Positions 1 through 9,283 of a stretch of DNA of 64,000 bases are shown here, piece after piece. Within the stretch, counting starts at the first letter, position 1. Each line of letters opens with the position of its first letter. A model generated the notes under the pieces. That model was not told the origin of the DNA. It worked only from the letters and a program-made list of their open reading frames with translations, and ran no database searches. The DNA is from Paenibacillus sp. G2S3 (GTDB taxonomy: Bacteria; Bacillota; Bacilli; Paenibacillales; Paenibacillaceae): the NCBI RefSeq assembly GCF_030123105.1, contig NZ_CP126095.1, forward strand, positions 434,001 to 498,000. The letters run 5' to 3'. The translations under genes were made by a program, and so were the position numbers.

Positions 1-179
1 AGGACAAAACCATCATTATTGTTGCCCACCGACTAAATTTTATAAAAGACGTTGATAAGATACTGGTAGTGGACCAAGGCTCGGTCGTGGGTGAAGGAAA
101 GTTTGATGATTTAATAGAGCATTGCGAAGCTTTTAAAGCGTTATGGAATAGAAAAATATCGTTTACAAATGCTGATTAA
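1..179 (+). CDS. ABC exporter ATPase, C-terminal fragment (cut by window edge)
   Basis: The reading frame is open from base 3 and ends at a TAA at 177-179, giving the last 58 residues of a protein whose start lies outside the window. The stretch TIIIVAHRL is the H-loop region that follows Walker B in ABC exporter ATPases (MsbA/LmrA type). It is followed by the usual tail naming a D-V-D-K-I-L-V-V-D strand and a G-x-V-V-G-E-G turn. The protein would therefore be a fused membrane-ATPase half exporter at the cytoplasmic membrane. Its substrate cannot be judged from this fragment. The Nudix gene follows 33 bases later and could be co-transcribed. Confidence 0.8.
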   Translation, partial: DKTIIIVAHRLNFIKDVDKILVVDQGSVVGEGKFDDLIEHCEAFKALWNRKISFTNAD

Positions 180-212
180 ATTGTTAACCTCTTCTAAAAA
201 GAGGTGCAGTCT

Positions 213-695
213 ATGGCTTGGCCAACACATATTGTAGCGGCAGGTGGATTCGCAGAAAATGAACAAGGAGATATCCTTTTAGTAAAGACGCATGATGGTG
301 GATGGGTATTTCCTGGTGGACAAGTAGAGGTCGGAGAGAACCTGGTGGATGCATTAATTCGAGAGATTAAAGAGGAAAGTGGAATAGATGTCACGGTTTC
401 TCAATTGATTGGTGTGTATTCGAATACAGGCATTCATAAATGGTATGACGGTGTGACGGATGTTCCCACTAAGGTCATGTTTGATTTTATCTGCAAGCCC
501 GTGGGTGGGGAATTATGTACCTCGGAGGAAACCTCTGAAGTAATGTGGGTGGCAAAAGAGAAAGTGCTTGATTGGATTACACAACCGGCTATTCGTACCC
601 GCTATCAAGCTTATTTGGATTACGATGGGAATACGAGGTATATGGATTATGTAACTGGTGACACGTTTGAAGTTAATTTAGATCGAACGGTGTAA
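213..695 (+). CDS. Nudix hydrolase
   Basis: A 160-residue cytoplasmic protein with a complete Nudix box: the pattern G-x5-E-x7-R-E-x2-E-E-x-G-I is seen around residues 35-58 (GGQVEVGENLV, then REIKEESGI). The family hydrolyses nucleoside diphosphates linked to another group, using Mg2+ bound by the REXXEE glutamates. Substrate is not deducible; the short single-domain form resembles MutT/ADP-ribose-type housekeeping enzymes. I chose ATG 213 because AAAAAGAGG ends eight bases upstream; the in-frame GTG at 204 lies inside that ribosome site. A rho-independent terminator follows at once, so this is the last gene of its transcript. Confidence 0.85.
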   Translation: MAWPTHIVAAGGFAENEQGDILLVKTHDGGWVFPGGQVEVGENLVDALIREIKEESGIDVTVSQLIGVYSNTGIHKWYDGVTDVPTKVMFDFICKPVGGELCTSEETSEVMWVAKEKVLDWITQPAIRTRYQAYLDYDGNTRYMDYVTGDTFEVNLDRTV

Positions 696-708
696 AAATA
701 AGTGATAG

Positions 709-733
709 GCCATCCTGCAAAGGATGGCTTTTT
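709..733 (+). terminator. Rho-independent terminator after the Nudix gene
   Basis: The inverted repeat GCCATCCT-gcaa-AGGATGGC is followed by five T residues. It ends the rightward transcript ahead of the leftward TetR gene. Confidence 0.85.
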
Positions 734-777
734 AAAATATAAGAAAGTATAAGTTTCGCCAAAGACGTTTATGCTTG

Positions 778-1353
778 TTATGCTTTGATACCCTCAAAGG
801 CAGAGGTGATCATATATCTCACAAAAGCTTCGTCTAGCTCATCCCCTGTAATTAGAAGCCGATAAAATATCGGTCCATAGAGCAGATCAATCGTGATCCC
901 AATATCCAGATCCGCTTTTAATTGACCTCGGGTCACCCCACGCTCCAACAACTGTCGCGCCTCTTGGCGGCGGGGAGCGAAGAACCTCGCACGATAGGCC
1001 TCAGCAAGGCCAGCATCGAATTGTCCTTCACCGATCAATTCTGTAATTATTTTTCCTTCTCGGCTGCGAAGAAAATTAGCCAGATTCGTGGCATGGATCA
1101 TAATATCGTCCATGACCGAACCGGTGTCTGGCACTGGCAATCTTGCAGAAGCTGCAGAAAGGTAGCCATCCATGACCACGGCTGCTTTGTTGGGCCACCA
1201 TTTATAAATGGTCGCTTTGCTTACCTTAGCCCGTTCGGCAATTTTCTCTACGGTCACCGCCCCAAATCCGGTCTCCAGCAATAGATCATACGATGCTGCT
1301 AGAATAGAAGCCTCGGCTTCGCTATTGCGTGGCCGTCCTCTTTTTTTATCCAT
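778..1353 (-). CDS. TetR-family transcriptional repressor
   Basis: A 191-residue regulator. The N-terminal helix-turn-helix is plain (residues about 11-55, with the [23 protein letters not shown] core typical of TetR), followed by an all-helical ligand domain of the TetR_C type. Start choice: GGGAGG lies eight bases before the ATG at 1353; an upstream in-frame ATG at 1374 would add seven residues but has a poorer site. The gene is divergent from an MFS transporter and the intergenic region carries three copies of an ACTGAACGTTCAGT-like palindrome, one of them over its own probable -10 box. The usual arrangement is a drug-responsive repressor controlling itself and the adjacent efflux pump. 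Confidence 0.9.
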   Translation of the reverse strand: MDKKRGRPRNSEAEASILAASYDLLLETGFGAVTVEKIAERAKVSKATIYKWWPNKAAVVMDGYLSAASARLPVPDTGSVMDDIMIHATNLANFLRSREGKIITELIGEGQFDAGLAEAYRARFFAPRRQEARQLLERGVTRGQLKADLDIGITIDLLYGPIFYRLLITGDELDEAFVRYMITSAFEGIKA

Positions 1354-1409
1354 CAGAGATCCCTCCCGATTCATCTATCCTTTGTCTACCTTTCGGTTCA
1401 AAAAAAGAA

Positions 1410-1423
1410 ACTATACGTTCATT
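1410..1423. promoter_or_regulatory. Operator-like site 1, over the TetR gene -10 box
   Basis: ACTATACGTTCATT matches 11 of 14 positions of the perfect palindrome found at 1466-1479. On the minus strand it overlaps TATAAT (complement of 1421-1426), a probable -10 box of the TetR gene, so it could mediate autoregulation. Confidence 0.5.
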
Positions 1424-1457
1424 ATACAAAAGGTTACATGAAGTAGCTAATCGCCTA

Positions 1458-1486
1458 TTTACAAAACTGAACGTTCAGTATATATT
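1458..1486 (+). promoter_or_regulatory. Sigma-A-type promoter for the MFS gene
   Basis: TTTACA at 1458-1463 and TATATT at 1481-1486 are separated by 17 bases. The perfect operator palindrome lies entirely within the spacer, an arrangement expected of a directly repressed promoter. Confidence 0.6.
1466..1479. promoter_or_regulatory. Operator palindrome (site 2)
   Basis: ACTGAACGTTCAGT is a perfect 14-base inverted repeat. Position between -35 and -10 and proximity to the TetR gene support it as the TetR operator; binding itself is inferred. Confidence 0.7.
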
Positions 1487-1501
1487 TAAATCAATTAGTA
1501 A

Positions 1502-1515
1502 ACGGTGCGTTCAGT
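1502..1515. promoter_or_regulatory. Operator-like site 3
   Basis: ACGGTGCGTTCAGT matches 11 of 14 bases of the 1466-1479 palindrome and starts 36 bases after it, just downstream of the expected transcription start of the MFS gene. Confidence 0.5.
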
Positions 1516-1541
1516 ATTTAAATTTGAAGGGTGGAGATCTT

Positions 1542-2783
1542 ATGAATCAAGGAAGACGAATGAATCCTGTAAGTTTAGGAAGTTCAGTGAATTCAGCGAT
1601 GGAACATGCGGAAGGAAAGAAGATCCCTGGATGGATTACATTTCTATTAGCGGCCTCCTGCGGACTAATTGTGGCCAATCTGTATTACGCCCAAACCCTG
1701 ATCGGACAGATCGCCCAGGCTACCCAGCTTTCTTCTGGGGCGGCGGGTCTGATTGTAACTTTGACCCAGGTAGGATACGTCCTTGGACTTTTATTCGTAG
1801 TACCACTTAGCGATATTATTGAAAATCGCCGCCTGACAGTGGCGTCACTGGCTGTGGTGGTGGTGTCACTGGTAGCAGCCACAATAGCTCCGAATGCAGC
1901 AATCTTTCTGGGAGCATCTCTGTTCATTGGTCTCGGTTCCGTAGCTGCCCAGATTCTTGTGCCATATGCAGCTTTTCTGGCTGCTGATGAGCAGCGCGGT
2001 AGAGTGGTCGGTAATGTAATGAGTGGGCTGCTGCTCGGTATTATGTTCGCCCGACCTGTGGCTAGTTTTGTCTCTGGATTGTGGGGCTGGCATGCGATTT
2101 ATGCTATATCCGCCGTAGTGATTGCCTTATTAACACTTCTATTGTCCCGTGTGCTGCCCCAGCGCCAGCCTGTGCCTACGATGAATTATGGCGGATTGAT
2201 CCGTTCTCTAGGTACTTTACTGAAGATTACGCCAGTGCTGCGCCGCCGGGCGATTTATCAGGCTAGCCTGTTTGGAGCCTTCAGCCTGTTCTGGACGACG
2301 GTCTCTTTGCATCTGGCCGATACGTATCATTTAAGTCAGCAAGGCATTGCCTTGTTTGCATTGGCCGGAGTGGCTGGGGCTATCGCTTCTCCCATTGCTG
2401 GGAGACTGGCTGACCGGGGCTGGACCCGGCCGTTGACCGGGCTTGCGTTTGTGCTGACAGCTGTGGCTTTTCTGCTAGCGTACTTATTTCAGGAGGATTC
2501 GAGAGTAACGCTTAGGTTGCTGGTAGCAGCAGCCATCCTGCTGGATATGGGGGTATCGGGTAATTTGGTGCTTGGACAAAGGGCGATTTATTCCCTTGGC
2601 AACGAGGCGAGAGGACGTTTGAACGGATTGTTTATGGCGATATTTTTTGTAGGCGGAGCCATCGGCTCTTCACTGGGCGGCTGGGCATATGCGTACGGTG
2701 GTTGGAGTCTGACCAGTTTGATCGGTCTGGCGCTCCCGATCCTGGCCTTCCTATACTATTTAACGGAGAAGAAACAAGCCTAA
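1542..2783 (+). CDS. MFS transporter (efflux type)
   Basis: A 413-residue integral membrane protein with about 12 hydrophobic segments. The first begins near residue 27 after a hydrophilic leader, and motif-A-like [10 protein letters not shown] sits in the loop after the second segment. It belongs to the major facilitator superfamily, which exchanges a solute for protons; the context of a divergent TetR repressor suggests export of a toxic compound. ATG 1542 is preceded by a GGGTGGAG site; the frame stays open further upstream through the operators but that region is clearly regulatory. Substrate unknown. A sugar-efflux or arabinose-polymer-efflux type cannot be excluded. A strong terminator follows the stop codon. 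Confidence 0.85.
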   Translation: MNQGRRMNPVSLGSSVNSAMEHAEGKKIPGWITFLLAASCGLIVANLYYAQTLIGQIAQATQLSSGAAGLIVTLTQVGYVLGLLFVVPLSDIIENRRLTVASLAVVVVSLVAATIAPNAAIFLGASLFIGLGSVAAQILVPYAAFLAADEQRGRVVGNVMSGLLLGIMFARPVASFVSGLWGWHAIYAISAVVIALLTLLLSRVLPQRQPVPTMNYGGLIRSLGTLLKITPVLRRRAIYQASLFGAFSLFWTTVSLHLADTYHLSQQGIALFALAGVAGAIASPIAGRLADRGWTRPLTGLAFVLTAVAFLLAYLFQEDSRVTLRLLVAAAILLDMGVSGNLVLGQRAIYSLGNEARGRLNGLFMAIFFVGGAIGSSLGGWAYAYGGWSLTSLIGLALPILAFLYYLTEKKQA

Positions 2784-2812
2784 GATGTTCAAATAAAGCC
2801 GGTACTTACAAG

Positions 2813-2862
2813 GACTGCTCTTCGGGCTGGATATAGTCAGCCTAGACAGCAGTCTTTTTTTT
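2813..2862 (+). terminator. Rho-independent terminator after the MFS gene
   Basis: GACTGCT and AGCAGTC enclose a 28-base loop, followed by eight or more T residues. It separates this gene from the convergent LysR gene. Confidence 0.8.
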
Positions 2863-2870
2863 GAAAAATC

Positions 2871-3767
2871 CTAAACGGTATAAGGATTTTGGCGGATCAT
2901 CTGAATAAGGTTTGCCGCCGAGGCAGATAACGGTTCATTTTTTCGAGTACAGATCGCAATGCTGTTCTTCAAATGTATGCCTTCAACATAAACTCTGCAT
3001 AACTCTCCACGTTCAACATATTCGCGAACAACGAGTGAAGAGACGAAGTTGGCGCCATACCCGGCAATAACGGCTTGGATCGCTTCATGAAGTCCGTTAA
3101 ATTGCAAAGAGATCGTGGGAGCTGGCGTATTATATGTTCGGCATAACGATAATAATCTCTCTCTCGTCGAACTGCCTTCCTCACGCATGACAAAAGGCTC
3201 CTTCATCATTTCGGATAAAGAAATTTGCTGATTCGCATAGGGGTGATGGGGTGCGACCACAAACCATAACTCATCTTGAAATAACTCTTCTGTCCGGATC
3301 GTATCTGGATAGGCCTCGGTAATCCCTCCGTAAATCGCCATATCCACGTCTACATTTAACAGCTGCTTCAGGGCATCGCTTGAATTGGTGGTGGTAATCA
3401 CCATTTCCACTTGCTCATATTGTTGCTTGAACTTTGCGATCCAGGTAGGGATAAGGAAGTGAGCTGGCAAATACGTCGCTGCTAGACGGATACTTCCATT
3501 TGTGCCGTTAACGTAATCCTTAGTGAATTGTTCGATCTGCTGTTCGACAGCGAACAGTCTTTTGGCAAGTAGAGCAAGCTCTTCACCCGCATCCGTTAAA
3601 GCAATACCTCTACCTTGAGGCTTGAATAGGGCGAAGGATAGTTCCTTTTCGAATTTCTTGATCTGAGCCGTAATCGCAGGCTGACTGATATTTAAAGTTT
3701 CGGAGGCGCGTGTCACGCTACCCGTTGATGCGATCACATGGAATAAGCGTAAAGCATGTAGATTCAT
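2871..3767 (-). CDS. LysR-family transcriptional regulator
   Basis: A 298-residue protein of normal LysR length. The N-terminal winged HTH is evident (MNLHALRLFHVIASTGSVTR through the SQPAITAQIKKFEKEL recognition region, residues about 1-60), and residues 90-295 form the periplasmic-binding-protein-like effector domain. It is divergent from an O-methyltransferase gene 353 bases away; LysR proteins often regulate the divergent neighbour, so that enzyme is the first candidate target. The effector is unknown. An AT-rich inverted repeat just upstream of its start may be its own operator. Confidence 0.92.
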   Translation of the reverse strand: MNLHALRLFHVIASTGSVTRASETLNISQPAITAQIKKFEKELSFALFKPQGRGIALTDAGEELALLAKRLFAVEQQIEQFTKDYVNGTNGSIRLAATYLPAHFLIPTWIAKFKQQYEQVEMVITTTNSSDALKQLLNVDVDMAIYGGITEAYPDTIRTEELFQDELWFVVAPHHPYANQQISLSEMMKEPFVMREEGSSTRERLLSLCRTYNTPAPTISLQFNGLHEAIQAVIAGYGANFVSSLVVREYVERGELCRVYVEGIHLKNSIAICTRKNEPLSASAANLIQMIRQNPYTV

Positions 3768-3801
3768 GATAAGCTCCTATCTGTTATCGTTTAATTCATA
3801 C

Positions 3802-3838
3802 ATATAATATATAGTTTAGTTTTAAAGATATATTATAT
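3802..3838. promoter_or_regulatory. AT-rich inverted repeat upstream of the LysR gene
   Basis: ATATAATATAT and ATATATTATAT are perfect 11-base inverted copies 15 bases apart, 35 bases from the LysR start. Candidate LysR binding or promoter site; AT-rich palindromes also arise by chance. Confidence 0.35.
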
Positions 3839-3904
3839 TTATGATTATAACTGATTTACAATACAGGTAGAAAGTTGAAGTTGAACTTGAACTTGAATCT
3901 TTAG

Positions 3905-4063
3905 TTAGGGAAAAGGACGAAGAGGAGGTTTGGAACTGTAGGAGCGTCAGCGATCGCCTTTGTCTACGGATTTCAAACACGAATAGTGGTTTTAATCGAA
4001 GAAATCTGGAGACAACAGCGGCCGGAAGTCCAAACACTCCTCGTAGTTACGACTGATCCCTAA
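3905..4063. repeat. Dispersed hairpin repeat, family 1, copy A
   Basis: This fills most of the 353-base gap between the LysR and methyltransferase genes. TTAGGG at its left end pairs with CCCTAA at its right end, then GAGGAG with CTCCTC, then TTTGGAACT with the AGTCCAAA region, so the whole unit folds into one long interrupted hairpin. Its core (GGAACTGTAGGAGCGTCAGC onward) matches, in the same orientation, the core of a second copy at 47616-47784. The outer arms differ in sequence between copies but remain self-complementary in each. No protein is encoded. I call it a repeat; a structured RNA is possible. Confidence 0.7.
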
Positions 4064-4120
4064 ATGGGTAATAACAGGTTCATTTTAACTAGAAGTTATT
4101 TCAAAGGAGAAGTGATAAAT

Positions 4121-4792
4121 ATGAATCAAACGAATACATGGGATAAAGTCGATCAGTACATTACAGAGCGTTTAATTCCGCAGGACTCCGTGCTGGAGGA
4201 AGTGTTGTCTACGAATCAACAGGCAGGGCTGCCACCTTTTGATGTTTCACCTAGTCAGGGCAAATTCCTAAACCTATTGGTTCAAATGAAGGGTGCACGC
4301 CGGATTCTGGAGATTGGCACTTTGGGTGGGTACAGTACGATTTGGATGGCAAGGGCGCTCCCGTCTGACGGACATATCGTTACCTTGGAGCTAGATCCAG
4401 CGCATGCTCAGGTGGCTGGGGCCAATTTCGCGCTTGCTCAAGTAGATGATCTGATAGAACTTCGTATAGGCGATGCTTTGGAGCAATTGTCTCAGATGAA
4501 ACAAGAGGGCGTGGAACCCTTTGACTTTATATTCATTGATGCGGATAAACCAAATAACCCTAACTATTTACAATGGGCGCTTCACTTCTCCCATCCCGGA
4601 ACGGTGATTATTGGGGATAATGTGATTCGTGAAGGCGAGGTCATTAACAAGAATAGCGAAGACCCTCGTGTAATAGGCGTACGGCAATTTTATGATCTAT
4701 TGGCTGATGAGCCTAGAATTTCGGCAACAGCCATTCAGACGGTGGGAAGTAAAGGGTATGATGGATTCGTATTGGGGATTGTGAATAGCTGA
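4121..4792 (+). CDS. SAM-dependent O-methyltransferase (COMT-like, methyltransferase family 3)
   Basis: A 223-residue cytoplasmic enzyme. The SAM-binding motif I reads ILEIGTLGGYST (about residues 66-77) and the metal/substrate region DFIFIDADKPNN is the conserved D-x-D-K motif of the cation-dependent caffeoyl-CoA/catechol O-methyltransferase family. It transfers a methyl group to a hydroxyl, usually of a catechol; the natural acceptor in bacteria is generally unknown. Start ATG 4121 is preceded by AAAGGAGAAGTGATAAAT; an in-frame ATG at 4064 has no ribosome site and lies in the repeat. The divergent LysR regulator may control it. Confidence 0.88.
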   Translation: MNQTNTWDKVDQYITERLIPQDSVLEEVLSTNQQAGLPPFDVSPSQGKFLNLLVQMKGARRILEIGTLGGYSTIWMARALPSDGHIVTLELDPAHAQVAGANFALAQVDDLIELRIGDALEQLSQMKQEGVEPFDFIFIDADKPNNPNYLQWALHFSHPGTVIIGDNVIREGEVINKNSEDPRVIGVRQFYDLLADEPRISATAIQTVGSKGYDGFVLGIVNS

Positions 4793-4861
4793 TTTATGTG
4801 TTGCAATATCCAACAATTGTAATATAATCTATTGAAAATCCAATAGTGAGAGGTACTTTCT

Positions 4862-5407
4862 ATGCAACCTACATTTGAAACACAAAGGTTAATACTAAGA
4901 CCGTTTCAATCCACAGATGCAAGTAAAGTTCAAGAGCTTGCTGGAGATATAGAGGTAGCTAGAACAACGCTGTCTATTCCTCATCCATACCCTGATGGAG
5001 CGGCTGAATCATGGATTGGTGCCTGTAGGAAGAGCGCAGACGAAGGGGATGGATTTCCTTTTGCTTTAATTAGTAAAGAGAGTAATACCTTAATAGGATG
5101 TATGAGTGTAAATATAGACAAATCGCATAAAAGAGGTGAGCTTGCTTATTGGGTAGGAAAACCTTTTTGGGGAAATGGCTATGCGACTGAAGCAGCTAAG
5201 CGATTAATTGATTTTGGATTTGAAGACCTCGCATTAAATAAAATATGGGCAGCGGCAATGACTAGCAATCCTGCCTCCTCTAACGTTATGAAAAAAGCTG
5301 GAATGAGATTTGAAGGAGAATTTAAACGACATATTTTAAAATGGGATAAATTCGAGGATATAGTCTTCTACGGGTTAATTAGAATTGAATATGAAGATAG
5401 GAGATAA
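4862..5407 (+). CDS. GNAT acetyltransferase (RimJ/RimL-like)
   Basis: A 181-residue protein with the order of motifs seen in RimJ/RimL-type N-acetyltransferases: the opening TQRLILRPFQSTDA, the acetyl-CoA strand and P-loop region (ELAYWVGKPFWGNGYATEA, residues about 98-116), and the late NPASSNVMKKAGMRFEGEF segment. It would transfer acetyl from acetyl-CoA to an amine such as a ribosomal-protein N terminus or a small molecule; the acceptor cannot be read from sequence. It sits 69 bases behind the methyltransferase and in front of a bi-lobed terminator, as a single gene or the end of a two-gene transcript. Confidence 0.9.
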   Translation: MQPTFETQRLILRPFQSTDASKVQELAGDIEVARTTLSIPHPYPDGAAESWIGACRKSADEGDGFPFALISKESNTLIGCMSVNIDKSHKRGELAYWVGKPFWGNGYATEAAKRLIDFGFEDLALNKIWAAAMTSNPASSNVMKKAGMRFEGEFKRHILKWDKFEDIVFYGLIRIEYEDRR

Positions 5408-5424
5408 GAGGTATGATAACAACA

Positions 5425-5468
5425 AGGGGTTCCTAAGCCATGCTGGCTTGTGGAACCCCTCTTTTTTT
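5425..5468 (+). terminator. Rho-independent terminator after the GNAT gene
   Basis: AGGGGTTCC and GGAACCCCT form a nine-base stem containing an inner AAGCCA/TGGCTT stem, followed by CTTTTTTT. Confidence 0.9.
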
Positions 5469-7413
5469 AAAGTGACTCTTTAATTACCTTTTTATAATAG
5501 AAGACGGAGAGTACTGCAAAGATCGAATACAAAGCCGTGTACAAGAGCATTACCAGAATCATCGGTGTCCAAAGCTCAGTGCCGAAGAAGAACCAGCCCG
5601 ATTTAACGGCAAAGTAGCTATGAAGCAGACCTACGACTAATGGAATCCCAAAATTGAACAATTGCTTCATCTGAATCCCTCTAAGCAGATCACCTTGCGT
5701 GAAACCAAGCTTTCTTAGGATCGTGTAGTTGGGCTTTTCGTTCTCACTCTCATCCATTTGTTTAAAGTAGAGAATGCATCCAGAGGTAATCAGGAATGTT
5801 AACCCCAGAAAGGCCACGATAAACATGATAAGTCCCATATTTTGCTTTTGATTATTTTTCGTCTCCAGTTGAGAGTCGGTTGTGTGGCCTTTTTCAAAAT
5901 TCATGTTCTGAAAAAGCTCATTAGCTTGCTCAGCGCTTGCCCGTTCTTTCATATCGATGCCGATATTAAGAGAGGACTTTCTTTGAAGGGCTGGATCTAG
6001 ATCGTTTTTTAAGCGTTCGAAGATCGTTTCGTCTACAATAGCAACGGGTAAGCCACCACCTGTGAAATAGTATAAAACGGGGGCTTCCATATTTATTCTT
6101 TTATAAGCTTGCGGAATAACTTTATGTTGTCCTTTGAATTCAATATCACCTTTGTCCTTCATAGCAATTAGATTCTCCATTGCACTACTTGTCTTCGTAA
6201 AATAGGCCTCATCTGGGGATAGATCAATGTCCTCAAGCGAATTCTCACTAATGACAGGGAGAGTCATATTCTTCGACATCATACCGATTGCTTGGGGATT
6301 GTTACCTAGTAGTTTCTCCATATTCACATCCACTTGAATGACTTCGATTCTTTTTTCCGTGAATATCAAATTATTTGCCGTTAATACCTCTTTAAATCGT
6401 TCGGCATCATGGATATCCGTAAGAATAAAATCTGACGGGACATAGAGCTTCGCATTTTTCTCAGCAGAGTAGAAAGAGATATAGCTCAAGGATAATAAAC
6501 CCAGCGCTAGTGCCGAAACCGTTGTAATGATGGTCAGTAATACGGCATTGGATTTCATTCGGAACATAATGGAGGAGAGAGACAACACCTCTTTTATATT
6601 CAGATACCCATTTTTCTTTTTACGAATGAGATGAAAGATAAAGCTTACCGAGCCTTTATAAAAAAGATAAGTCCCAATGATAACTGAAGCCAGAATAGTG
6701 ATCATGGCTATAGATAGCTCAGTCATTGATGTTAAGTCTCCACTAAATAATCGAGATGAAATCGAATAGCCAAGCAGGATCAATCCAATCCCAGCGATCC
6801 CTATAATCATTTCAAAGACGGACAGCTTTTTCACGTTGCCTTCTGTGGTTGAGGTCACCCGAAATAAGGATAGAATGCTTTGTCTTTTAATAAATCCATA
6901 ATTCATCAGCATGATCAAAAGATAGATTACAAAGAATACAATCAGCGTTTGAACCAGGGCTGGGGTAGAAAAACGAAGGGATGCTATCGCATCGATCCCC
7001 ATTATTTTAAAAAGAATCATTAGAATTAATTTGGAAATAGAAAAGCCTACGGCTATTCCTAGAATTAAAGAACCAAAATATAGGATGAAATTCTCTGCCG
7101 AAAGGATTCGGAATATTTTACTTTTGGTCATCCCTATTAACTGGAACAGGCCAATTTCTTTTCCCCGGCGTTTGATGAAGATAGTGTTTGCATATAACAG
7201 GAAAATGGATACAATCGCGACCAGTAAGACTGAGGCAGCCTTGATTGCTGCGCCACCTTTGATCGAGCCTTCTACCGCATCCATCGAAGGATCGTATTGC
7301 AACGTAACAAAGGCGAAATATAAGGCCACGCTAAAAACGAGAGCAAACACATACAGATAGTAATTTCTGATGTTTTTTCGCAGATTTCGAAGCATCAGTA
7401 CATTAATGCTCAT
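5467..7413 (-). CDS. BceB-type ABC transporter permease (FtsX-like)
   Basis: A 648-residue permease with the BceB layout: one N-terminal membrane segment, several more up to about residue 310, a large extracellular domain from about 320 to 525, then three final segments. This extracellular domain before segment eight is the hallmark of antimicrobial-peptide sensing and detoxification permeases. Such pumps remove bacitracin, lantibiotics or similar peptides from lipid II cycle intermediates and signal to a partner kinase. ATG 7413 follows AGGTGGTG and overlaps the last codons of the ATPase gene by 11 bases, so translation is coupled. Closest known relatives in role are BceB, PsdB and YxdM; I cannot say which peptide is recognised. 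Confidence 0.92.
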   Translation of the reverse strand: MSINVLMLRNLRKNIRNYYLYVFALVFSVALYFAFVTLQYDPSMDAVEGSIKGGAAIKAASVLLVAIVSIFLLYANTIFIKRRGKEIGLFQLIGMTKSKIFRILSAENFILYFGSLILGIAVGFSISKLILMILFKIMGIDAIASLRFSTPALVQTLIVFFVIYLLIMLMNYGFIKRQSILSLFRVTSTTEGNVKKLSVFEMIIGIAGIGLILLGYSISSRLFSGDLTSMTELSIAMITILASVIIGTYLFYKGSVSFIFHLIRKKKNGYLNIKEVLSLSSIMFRMKSNAVLLTIITTVSALALGLLSLSYISFYSAEKNAKLYVPSDFILTDIHDAERFKEVLTANNLIFTEKRIEVIQVDVNMEKLLGNNPQAIGMMSKNMTLPVISENSLEDIDLSPDEAYFTKTSSAMENLIAMKDKGDIEFKGQHKVIPQAYKRINMEAPVLYYFTGGGLPVAIVDETIFERLKNDLDPALQRKSSLNIGIDMKERASAEQANELFQNMNFEKGHTTDSQLETKNNQKQNMGLIMFIVAFLGLTFLITSGCILYFKQMDESENEKPNYTILRKLGFTQGDLLRGIQMKQLFNFGIPLVVGLLHSYFAVKSGWFFFGTELWTPMILVMLLYTALYSIFAVLSVFYYKKVIKESL

Positions 7414-8164
7414 TCTGCACACCACCTAATACACCTTGTGTTTTTATGATGTCGTTGAAGAAGACTTGTCTTGATTGTTCTCCTTTATTTAATTGCGTAT
7501 AGATCGTACCATCCTTTATAAAAATAACTCTACTGCAATAGCTAGCTGCCACTGGATCATGTGTAACCATAACGATCGTTGCTTTTCGTCTTTGATTTAG
7601 TTCACTTAGCTTATTTAACAAATCAGAAGCGGATTTAGAGTCCAAGGCTCCTGTAGGTTCGTCAGCAAAAATAATGCTTGGATCATGAATGAAGGCCCGA
7701 GCTGCAGAGGTGCGTTGTTTTTGACCCCCAGAGATTTCATTTGGGTACTTATTCTTTAACTCTAAAATCCCCAGCTCCCTCGCGACGTTTTCGAATTTCT
7801 CATTGGCGATCTTCTTGGGGGTGTTGGTAATGGATAGAGGTAACAGGATGTTCTCCTTCACCGTCAGCGTATCTAAGAGATTGTATTCTTGAAAAATAAA
7901 TCCTAAATGATTTTTCCGAAATTCAGCTAATTGCTTTTCTTTCATATTAGAAATTTCAGTACCCTCAATGGTAATCGATCCGTTGCTGATCTGGTCAATT
8001 GACGAGAGAACGTTAAGCAGGGTGGTCTTTCCTGAACCGGAAGAGCCCATGATCCCAACAAACTCGCCTTCTTCTATAGAAATATCCAGTCCACTCAACA
8101 CGGATTGTTTATTTAATTTATTTCCGTAGCTTTTATGAATTTTAGTGGCTTCAAGAATTGCCAT
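7403..8164 (-). CDS. BceA-type ABC transporter ATPase
   Basis: A 253-residue nucleotide-binding subunit. Walker A is GSSGSGKTT (about residue 39), the signature is ISGGQKQR, Walker B plus glutamate is [16 protein letters not shown] and the H-loop is VTHDP. The family (LolD/MacB/BceA) drives FtsX-like permeases, here the overlapping downstream gene. The site GGGAGTGA precedes the start. It has its own promoter region downstream of the kinase terminator, consistent with response-regulator control separate from the regulatory genes. Confidence 0.95.
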   Translation of the reverse strand: MAILEATKIHKSYGNKLNKQSVLSGLDISIEEGEFVGIMGSSGSGKTTLLNVLSSIDQISNGSITIEGTEISNMKEKQLAEFRKNHLGFIFQEYNLLDTLTVKENILLPLSITNTPKKIANEKFENVARELGILELKNKYPNEISGGQKQRTSAARAFIHDPSIIFADEPTGALDSKSASDLLNKLSELNQRRKATIVMVTHDPVAASYCSRVIFIKDGTIYTQLNKGEQSRQVFFNDIIKTQGVLGGVQNEH

Positions 8165-8208
8165 AATGATTCACTCCCTTTTTATACTCGTTCTTTTTGT
8201 ATAGCTTT

Positions 8209-8214
8209 ATTATA
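8209..8214 (-). promoter_or_regulatory. Possible -10 box of the BceAB-type operon
   Basis: TATAAT lies 45 bases upstream of the ATPase start on the minus strand. No consensus -35 is present at 17 bases, as expected if the promoter needs activation by the neighbouring response regulator. Confidence 0.4.
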
Positions 8215-8250
8215 AAAGGGTTTGTCGTTCTTATCCTTCGATTGCCCGAA

Positions 8251-8288
8251 CAAAATAAAAAAGCATGTGACATTGTTGTCACACGCTT
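8251..8288 (-). terminator. Terminator overlapping the kinase stop codon
   Basis: On the minus strand AAGCGTGTGAC and GTCACATGCTT form a stem with one mismatch, followed by TTTTTTATTTTG. The stem contains the stop codon of the sensor kinase gene. Confidence 0.8.
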
Positions 8289-9283
8289 GAGAGCTTCACA
8301 AATTCATTTTTGAGCGGGAAGGTTAAAGTGAACGTCGTTCCTGATCCTAGCCTCGACTGAACTCCGATGACGATCAACAAGGATTGGGCTGCTTTTTTGG
8401 CTAAATATAATCCCATGCCTGTGGCGGCATTGTCGCGATGTACCGTCGTGGAAGTAAATCCTCTATCAAAAATGCGAGGCAGATCTTTGGGATCTATTCC
8501 GCGCCCACCATCCTTAACTTCAAGAACGATATGCTCAGCTTGCTGATAGCTATTCACTGTAATATCTGAAGCTTCACTATATTTTACGGCGTTGGTTAGT
8601 AGTTGTCGGATGATAAAAGCCAGCCATTTGGCATCACTAAGCACTTCAGCTACTTCCAAGTCCAGTTCAAAGCCAATTCCCTTCTGAATACACCAGGATT
8701 GCAACGTTTTAATCTCGCCAAAAATAAGCGTTTCTAAATCGATATGTTCTATATACAAATCATTTTCGATAAAGGCAATCCGCCTTTGGTGGAGTTGTTG
8801 ATCCAGCAGAAGATGAATTCGCAGCCATTCATAGGTCAGATGTCTCTTCATTACATCATCTTCCATACGCTCAATCATTAGATGCATGGCAGTTAGAGGG
8901 GTCTTCACCTCATGAATCCACGATAATAGCTCATCCTTCTCCTGTTCTACCGCAATTAGATTATGCGAGGCAGCTTGTTTTAACCAGTTAGCTTGATTGG
9001 TGATGCTCTCTTCAATAATTTGCTCAAACGGGCTTTCAGGGGTGGCGATGCTCGTTACATCCAGATCATCATCTCGCTCAACCAAGCTTTTATAGAACCT
9101 GGTTTCTCTGGGATAGCGAAGGATTAAGAACACCACGAAAAAAAGCATCGACAAGGAGACCAGATAGAGGACGGAAGAGAATGGGATTGATGAATCCATA
9201 TAGGTGACAAAGAGTATAAAAAGATGGGTGAAGAGGACTAGTAGGATCCAGCTACTTCTTTCCAAGAGATACTTTTTAATCAT
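8279..9283 (-). CDS. Intramembrane-sensing histidine kinase (BceS-type)
   Basis: A 334-residue kinase with two membrane segments near residues 11-29 and 35-55 joined by only a few residues, so there is no extracellular sensor domain. The phospho-acceptor is H124 in SWIHEVKTPL; the ATPase domain shows the N box, DGGRGIDPKDLPRIFDRGF and GMGLYLAKK (G boxes). This architecture is that of BceS-like kinases, which sense through a BceAB transporter. The start overlaps the response-regulator stop by four bases (ATGA), so the two are translationally coupled. The gene ends inside its terminator. Confidence 0.93.
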   Translation of the reverse strand: MIKKYLLERSSWILLVLFTHLFILFVTYMDSSIPFSSVLYLVSLSMLFFVVFLILRYPRETRFYKSLVERDDDLDVTSIATPESPFEQIIEESITNQANWLKQAASHNLIAVEQEKDELLSWIHEVKTPLTAMHLMIERMEDDVMKRHLTYEWLRIHLLLDQQLHQRRIAFIENDLYIEHIDLETLIFGEIKTLQSWCIQKGIGFELDLEVAEVLSDAKWLAFIIRQLLTNAVKYSEASDITVNSYQQAEHIVLEVKDGGRGIDPKDLPRIFDRGFTSTTVHRDNAATGMGLYLAKKAAQSLLIVIGVQSRLGSGTTFTLTFPLKNEFVKLSSV

